This document shows, piece after piece, positions 59,373-64,000 of a stretch of 64,000 nucleotides of DNA (positions are counted from its first letter, which is position 1; each line of letters begins with the position of its first letter). The position numbers and the translations under genes are program-made. Source of the DNA: Providencia sneebia DSM 19967 (GTDB lineage Bacteria > Pseudomonadota > Gammaproteobacteria > Enterobacterales > Enterobacteriaceae); the NCBI RefSeq assembly GCF_000314895.2, contig NZ_CM001773.1, positions 2,358,059 through 2,422,058 of the forward strand, read 5' to 3'. The notes beneath the pieces were generated by a model that saw nothing but the letters and a program-made list of their open reading frames with translations, made no database searches and was not told the DNA's origin.

Positions 59373-60350
59373 GTGAGTATAGCAATTATGATTGGTACCC
59401 ACGGTGTAGCGGCAGAACAGCTTCTCCGGACGACCGAAATGCTGATTGGCGAGCAAGAAAATGTCTCGTTTATCGATTTCGTGCCAGGAGAAAATGCCGA
59501 TACCCTGTTTGATAAGTACACAGTAAAGCTAGCTGACCTCAATACATCTGAGGGAGTATTATTTTTAGTTGATACATGGGGTGGTAGTCCATTCAATGCT
59601 GCTAGCAGAATAGTCAACGAGCACGATAATTACGAAATCGTTACGGGTGTCAACGTTCCTATGCTGGTTGAAACCTTTATGTGCCGTGATGACAATCCAT
59701 CATTAGATGAATTGATCAATGTTGCTTTAGAAACAGGTCGTGGTGGTATACGCGCTCTGAAATTCAAAGAGCAAGAAGCCACTACAACATCAGAACCTGC
59801 ACCAGCGCCAAAACAAGCGCCAGTGGCTGTAGAAACTGTAACTGCTGCACCAGGCGAACATATGTTCATCGCGCTAGCACGTATTGATGACCGTTTGATT
59901 CATGGGCAAGTCGCAACACGTTGGACAAAAGAGACTCGGGTAAAACGTATTATCGTTGTCAGTGATGAAGTTGCTAATGATCAGGTTCGCTCAACATTGC
60001 TAAAACAAGTTGCCCCTCCAGGTGTTACTGCTCACGTTGTTGATGTTGCAAAATGTATTCGAGTTTATAACAACCCGAAATATGCAGGCGAACGCGTTAT
60101 GTTATTGTTCACAAACCCAACAGATGTACAACGTCTTGTTGAAGCGGGTGTCGATATCAAATCCGTCAACATTGGTGGTATGGCTTTCCACGAAGGTAAA
60201 ACCCAAGTCACAAATGCAGTCTCTATTAACCAAAAAGATATTGATGCATTCAATTATCTGAACGATAAAAAAATTGAGTTAGAAGTCCGTAAAGTATCTT
60301 CTGATGGTAAAGTTCAGATGATGGATTTAATTAAAAAACTAAAGAATTAG
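59373..60350 (+). CDS. manX: Mannose PTS EIIAB component ManX
   Basis: 325 residues (E. coli 323). Cytoplasmic phosphotransfer protein of the mannose/glucose/glucosamine PTS. The EIIA domain (1-130) has the phospho-His10 in IMIGTHGVAAEQ; an Ala/Pro-rich hinge (about 135-162) leads to the EIIB domain with phospho-His177 in ARIDDRLIHGQVATRW. The start is GTG 59373, with AGAGGGAAA upstream. First gene of manXYZ; in relatives its mRNA is a target of SgrS and the promoter of Mlc and CRP. Confidence 0.97.
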   Translation: MSIAIMIGTHGVAAEQLLRTTEMLIGEQENVSFIDFVPGENADTLFDKYTVKLADLNTSEGVLFLVDTWGGSPFNAASRIVNEHDNYEIVTGVNVPMLVETFMCRDDNPSLDELINVALETGRGGIRALKFKEQEATTTSEPAPAPKQAPVAVETVTAAPGEHMFIALARIDDRLIHGQVATRWTKETRVKRIIVVSDEVANDQVRSTLLKQVAPPGVTAHVVDVAKCIRVYNNPKYAGERVMLLFTNPTDVQRLVEAGVDIKSVNIGGMAFHEGKTQVTNAVSINQKDIDAFNYLNDKKIELEVRKVSSDGKVQMMDLIKKLKN

Positions 60351-60435
60351 TCTCACTAACTTATTACTAATATTGATTTTTATCATTACTCGAAAACAGA
60401 TTTACCAAACTCGTTTGGTTACAGGAGATTAAACA

Positions 60436-61239
60436 ATGGAACTTACCGTTGTTCAAATAGTACTGGTTTTCATCGTTGCTTGTATCGCTGGTATGGGGTC
60501 AATCCTTGATGAATTTCAGTTCCATCGCCCGCTCATCGCTTGTACGCTGATCGGTATCGTATTAGGTGATATGCAAACAGGTATCATCATCGGTGGTACA
60601 TTGGAAATGATCGCGTTAGGTTGGATGAATATCGGTGCTGCTGTTGCACCTGATGCCGCACTTGCCTCGATTATATCGACCATCTTGGTTATCGCTGGTG
60701 GTCAAAGTATTGGTGCAGGTATTGCTATCGCGATCCCACTTGCGGCTGCTGGACAAGTACTGACTATTATTGTTCGTACCATCACTGTTGCATTCCAACA
60801 TGCTGCCGATAAAGCTGCAATCAATGGTAATCTCAGAGCAATTAGCTGGATCCATGTTTCTGCATTAATACTGCAAGCTATGCGTATCGCAATTCCTGCG
60901 CTTATTGTTGCTGTTTCTGTGGGTACATCAGAAGTTAAACAAATGCTTGATTCTATTCCGCAAGTCGTGACCGATGGTCTGAACATTGCGGGTGGTATGA
61001 TTGTTGTTGTCGGTTACGCGATGGTTATCAACATGATGCGTGCTGGATATCTGATGCCATTCTTCTACCTAGGCTTTGTTACTGCTGCATTTACTAATTT
61101 CAACCTGGTTGCACTTGGTGTTATCGGTGCTGTTATGGCTATCCTGTATATCCAACTCAGCCCGAAATATAACAAATCAACAGTGGTTGTTGCCCAAGGC
61201 AGTGGCAGTAATAACAACCTTGACAATGAATTAGACTAG
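60436..61239 (+). CDS. manY: Mannose PTS EIIC component ManY
   Basis: 267 residues (E. coli 266). Sugar-translocating membrane subunit; VVQIVLVFIVACIAGMGSIL, GGTLEMIALGWMNIGAAVAP and GGMIVVVGYAMVINMM are conserved. It forms the membrane complex with ManZ and is also the lambda DNA injection and mannose-PTS-bacteriocin receptor in relatives. ACAGGAG precedes ATG 60436; ManZ starts 12 bases after its stop. Confidence 0.97.
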   Translation: MELTVVQIVLVFIVACIAGMGSILDEFQFHRPLIACTLIGIVLGDMQTGIIIGGTLEMIALGWMNIGAAVAPDAALASIISTILVIAGGQSIGAGIAIAIPLAAAGQVLTIIVRTITVAFQHAADKAAINGNLRAISWIHVSALILQAMRIAIPALIVAVSVGTSEVKQMLDSIPQVVTDGLNIAGGMIVVVGYAMVINMMRAGYLMPFFYLGFVTAAFTNFNLVALGVIGAVMAILYIQLSPKYNKSTVVVAQGSGSNNNLDNELD

Positions 61240-61251
61240 GGGGAGCGCAAA

Positions 61252-62103
61252 ATGGTTGATACAACAAGTCCTACAGCGAAAAAACTCACACAAGGTGATG
61301 TCCGCAGCGTCTTCTTACGTTCTAACCTGTTACAAGGTTCTTGGAACTTTGAACGGATGCAAGCACTTGGTTTTTGTTATGCAATGGTACCGGTAATTCG
61401 TCGTCTTTATCCAGAAAATAACGACGATCGTAAACAAGCGATTAAACGCCATCTTGAATTCTTTAACACGCATCCATATGTGGCTGCACCAGTACTTGGT
61501 GTAACAATGGCAATGGAAGAACAGCGTGCTAACGGTGCAGACATCGATGATGGTGCAATTAACGGTATCAAAGTTGGTCTAATGGGGCCTCTTGCTGGTG
61601 TTGGTGACCCAATCTTCTGGGGTACCGTTCGTCCAGTTTTTGCTGCTCTTGGTGCGGGTATTGCGATGACAGGTAGTCTGTTAGGCCCTATCCTGTTCTT
61701 CGTCTTATTTAACTTAGTGCGTTTGCTCACTCTTTACTATGGCGTGTCTTACGGCTATAAAAAAGGTGTTGATATTGTTCAAGATATCGGTGGTGGTTTC
61801 CTACAAAAACTGACTGAGGGGGCATCAATTCTCGGTTTGTTTGTTATGGGGGCCTTGGTCAATAAATGGACACATGTTGATATTCCCGTTATTGTTTCAA
61901 GCATCGAAAACCCTGCAACAAAAGTCATGGAAATTAAAACAGTTCAGGATATTTTAAATGACCTGATGCCTGGATTGGTTCCTCTATTATTGACCTTTGC
62001 TTGTATGTGGCTATTAAGACGTAAAGTCAATCCATTATGGATCATTATCGGCTTCTTCGGCCTAGGTATCCTCGGTGCGTGGCTTAAATTCTTAGCGCCA
62101 TAA
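61252..62103 (+). CDS. manZ: Mannose PTS EIID component ManZ
   Basis: 283 residues (E. coli 283). Partner of ManY in sugar transport. An N-terminal amphipathic region (LTQGDVRSVFLRSNLLQGSW) precedes conserved GFCYAMVPVIRRLYP and FFNTHPYVAAPVLG; the C-terminus spans the membrane. GGGGAG precedes the start. Last gene of the man operon; no strong terminator follows, and yobD begins about 100 bases later, as in E. coli. Confidence 0.97.
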   Translation: MVDTTSPTAKKLTQGDVRSVFLRSNLLQGSWNFERMQALGFCYAMVPVIRRLYPENNDDRKQAIKRHLEFFNTHPYVAAPVLGVTMAMEEQRANGADIDDGAINGIKVGLMGPLAGVGDPIFWGTVRPVFAALGAGIAMTGSLLGPILFFVLFNLVRLLTLYYGVSYGYKKGVDIVQDIGGGFLQKLTEGASILGLFVMGALVNKWTHVDIPVIVSSIENPATKVMEIKTVQDILNDLMPGLVPLLLTFACMWLLRRKVNPLWIIIGFFGLGILGAWLKFLAP

Positions 62104-62204
62104 TGATACATTTATAATAATATCACTAATTGAAATGGGAGGTTGCAACCTCCCGTTTTTGCTTTTAAGCTTTCTATTATGTTGACTTAGCAAGGGCACG
62201 CAAA

Positions 62205-62663
62205 ATGACCTTAAATGATTTCATTCTGGCCATTATTATTTTACTAATGCTTTTATATGCAATTTATGATGAATTCATTCAACACTTGTTGAAAGGGAAA
62301 ACACTTTTAAAAATCAATCTAAAACGCAAACATCGTGTTGATGCTATTATTTTCATTGTATTAATCTGCATCGTTATTTACACCAATATTACTCGTCATG
62401 GAAATATATTAACCACTTATTTATTAATGGTTACCATATTAATGGCAATTTATTTAGCATTCATTCGCACACCTAAATTATTTTTTAAGCAATCTGGATT
62501 CTACTTCGCTAATATATTTATATTATATGACCGAATAAAAACAATGAATTTATCGAGTGATGGTATTTTAATTATAGGTTTAGAACATAAAAAAATTCAC
62601 ATTCAAGTTTCACAACTTGATGATTTACAAAGAATATATGAATTCCTTATTAATCATAAGTAA
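62205..62663 (+). CDS. yobD: UPF0266 membrane protein YobD
   Basis: 152 residues, the same as E. coli YobD. Three hydrophobic segments in the first ~85 residues (about 5-20, 45-60, 65-85), then a cytoplasmic tail (FKQSGFYFANIFILYDRIKT, LDDLQRIYEFL). Function unknown. Between manZ and mntP, as in E. coli. Confidence 0.93.
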   Translation: MTLNDFILAIIILLMLLYAIYDEFIQHLLKGKTLLKINLKRKHRVDAIIFIVLICIVIYTNITRHGNILTTYLLMVTILMAIYLAFIRTPKLFFKQSGFYFANIFILYDRIKTMNLSSDGILIIGLEHKKIHIQVSQLDDLQRIYEFLINHK

Positions 62664-62825
62664 TTAACATATATATTTAAATTATAAAAGAGGTTAATTT
62701 TAATATAAAGTAACCTCTTTTGTTTTATTATCGCAAATGAAAATTATTATCAATTACAATAAATAGCCACAATAATTTAAGTGTTGTCTTTTAATTATTT
62801 TATGATATCGTTCGAAACAAGTCAT

Positions 62826-62990
62826 TGGGGAGTAGCCTGTTCTAGATATTATTCTAGAAAGTCCGTATCAACATACTCGTTTGAATTTAAACGTGGTGCG
62901 GACACCATTTCGGTTGGCAAGACCATAGACACATAAATAAGCCTTTTGGTTGGGGGTAATTTATGTGTTATATGGATTCACCAACCGAGG
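62826..62990 (+). promoter_or_regulatory. yybP-ykoY manganese riboswitch before mntP
   Basis: The conserved aptamer landmarks are present in order: GGGGAGTAGCC at 62827-62837, GTCCGTATCAACATACTCG at 62861-62879 and GGTTGGCAAGACCAT at 62912-62926. Mn2+ binding to this class turns on MntP exporters in enterobacteria. Two copies of GGTTGG (62912-62917, 62948-62953) can each pair with CCAACC (62981-62986), which directly precedes the mntP ribosome site GAGG (62987-62990). A switch between the two pairings could expose or hide it. Confidence 0.82.
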
Positions 62991-62997
62991 TTTTGTT

Positions 62998-63582
62998 ATG
63001 AGCTTCTACGCCACACTAATCCTAGCACTTGCCCTATCAATGGATGCTTTCGCTGTCGCAATTTGTAAAGGTGCTGTACTGCACAAACCCCGTTTTAAAG
63101 AAATTCTCCGAACTGGTTTCATTTTTGGTTTTATCGAAGCATTAACACCTATTATTGGTTGGTCAATTGGTATACTTGCCAGCCAATATGTCGTTCGTTG
63201 GGATCATTGGATAGCGTTTGCACTTCTTTTCATACTTGGCGCTCGTATGATTTGGCAAGGGTTTAAGAATCAAGAAGAAAATAAAAACTGCGAACAACCT
63301 TCTCGAAATAGCTCAATGAGTTTAGTTTTATCCGCTATTGCCACCAGCTTAGATGCGATGGCAATTGGTCTTGGTCTTGCATTCTTACAAGTCGACATTA
63401 TGCACACCGCTATGACCATAGGTTTAATGACTATGGTGATGGCAACGATTGGTATGATGATTGGCCGTTATGTTGGCCCATTACTCGGAAAAAAAGCAGA
63501 AATTATCGGTGGCATTGTTTTAATTGGAATTGGATTTAATATTCTATTAGAGCACCTTGAATTATTTATATACGCTGCTTAA
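62998..63582 (+). CDS. mntP: Manganese efflux pump MntP
   Basis: 194 residues (E. coli 188) with six membrane helices in two related halves. Each half carries the Asp motif: [14 protein letters not shown] in the first and [16 protein letters not shown] in the second; [13 protein letters not shown] and [20 protein letters not shown] are family signatures. The frame extends upstream to GTG 62950, but those residues are riboswitch sequence; GAGG is spaced correctly for ATG 62998. Exports Mn2+ and is likely induced by manganese through the riboswitch. Confidence 0.96.
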   Translation: MSFYATLILALALSMDAFAVAICKGAVLHKPRFKEILRTGFIFGFIEALTPIIGWSIGILASQYVVRWDHWIAFALLFILGARMIWQGFKNQEENKNCEQPSRNSSMSLVLSAIATSLDAMAIGLGLAFLQVDIMHTAMTIGLMTMVMATIGMMIGRYVGPLLGKKAEIIGGIVLIGIGFNILLEHLELFIYAA

Positions 63583-63589
63583 TAATTCC

Positions 63590-63613
63590 TTCCCCTGTAA
63601 TGCAGGGGAATTT
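63590..63613. terminator. Hairpin between convergent mntP and rlmA
   Basis: Perfect 8-bp GC-rich stem TTCCCCTG/CAGGGGAA around 5 bases, followed by three T. Likely a bidirectional terminator. Confidence 0.65.
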
Positions 63614-63621
63614 CACCTATT

Positions 63622-64000
63622 TCACTCATCTTTCAATTGATAAACACGAACCGTAAAATCAGCAGTATAGGATTTAACACCAGAACCCTTTAATTGCTGT
63701 TTAACATCTTCAGAAGCCCGCCATGCAAAAGGTGTCATTTGCAATAAATCAAATGCTTCTTGTCCTGTTAATTGCATTGAATATTTTAATCTGCTTTCAT
63801 CTAATAATTGAAACTGTGGCAAATCTTCATCTTTTATGGGATGAAGTTTAACGTCAGAATAAATTAATTGCTTTAATTCTTGTAGATGCTCCGGTGCTGG
63901 AGTCACCGTAATTAAAATTCCGCTGTCCTCTAAAACTCGAGATAACTCATCCGCTTTGCAAGGCGCATAAATACGGATAATAGTAGCAATACTTTTAGGT
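63622..64000 (-). CDS. rlmA: 23S rRNA (guanine-745-N1)-methyltransferase RlmA (C-terminal part, runs off the right edge)
   Basis: The last ~126 residues of the SAM-dependent methyltransferase that modifies G745 in helix 35 of 23S rRNA. ATIIRIYAPCKADELSRVLE, ITVTPAPEHLQELKQLIYSD and LLQMTPFAWRASEDVKQQL match E. coli RlmA strongly. The N-terminal zinc domain and the SAM-binding core lie beyond the right edge. The frame is open to the last base, so nothing here suggests a break. The yobD-mntP-rlmA order is that of E. coli. Confidence 0.93.
   Translation of the reverse strand, partial: PKSIATIIRIYAPCKADELSRVLEDSGILITVTPAPEHLQELKQLIYSDVKLHPIKDEDLPQFQLLDESRLKYSMQLTGQEAFDLLQMTPFAWRASEDVKQQLKGSGVKSYTADFTVRVYQLKDE

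Noticed and set aside
62950..62997. N-terminal extension of mntP from GTG
   Set aside because: The segment is riboswitch expression-platform sequence; the correct start with GAGG is 62998.

Overview
The window reads as chromosomal DNA of an AT-rich enterobacterium of the Morganellaceae, most likely Providencia. Almost every protein has a recognisable E. coli counterpart of nearly the same length, but the order is a shuffled set of E. coli blocks and intergenic DNA is very AT-rich. The genus is an inference from gene content and base composition; I could not run a search. I see no insertion sequence, prophage, integrase or CRISPR array.

Layout. (1) 1-14.8 kb: oppA (cut by the left edge), an accessory cassette (HypT-like LysR regulator, aspartate racemase, DcuA-like transporter), then adhE-tdk-hns-galU-rssB-ychJ-purU-tRNA-Tyr, the E. 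coli opp-to-tyrT block without ychE and rssA. (2) 14.8-24.6 kb: an orphan LysR gene beside the tRNA, then xthA, topB-selD-ydjA, sppA, ansA-pncA. (3) 24.7-30.6 kb: a Fur-box-preceded ferric-siderophore uptake cluster (TonB receptor plus FhuC/D/B-like ABC importer) lying between pncA and yeaC. (4) 30.6-41.1 kb: yeaC-msrB, gapA, yeaD, mipA, dadA-dadX, fadR, nhaB, dsbB. (5) 41.1-45.0 kb: small accessory genes, comprising a lipoprotein, EmrE-like and SotB-like exporters, a stand-alone NAD(P)HX dehydratase, yecF and an unrecognised 93-residue gene. (6) 45.3-64 kb: htpX, prc-proQ, msrC, yebV, the small RNA SdsR, yebY-yebZ-yobA, ftnA, holE, yebF, yoaH, pabB-nudL, sdaA, manXYZ, yobD, mntP behind a manganese riboswitch, and rlmA (cut by the right edge).

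How it works together. Most content is central housekeeping: fermentation and glycolysis (adhE, gapA, manXYZ), amino-acid and D-amino-acid catabolism (dadAX, sdaA, ansA, the racemase/Dcu cassette), envelope proteolysis and folding (prc, htpX, sppA, dsbB), metal handling (fhu-like cluster, ftnA, mntP, CopC/CopD-like pair) and oxidative repair (msrB, msrC, xthA, HypT-like regulator).

The richest second-look material is regulatory: a long inverted repeat in the adhE leader with an FNR/CRP-like site upstream; a stringent-type tRNA-Tyr promoter; an SdsR homologue; a yybP-ykoY riboswitch with competing pairings at the mntP ribosome site; an inverted repeat flanking the Fur box and abutting a GTG start; and a perfect 33-bp palindrome before yebF. 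The best candidate for a little-described system is the regulator/racemase/transporter cassette between oppA and adhE, whose function is inferred only.
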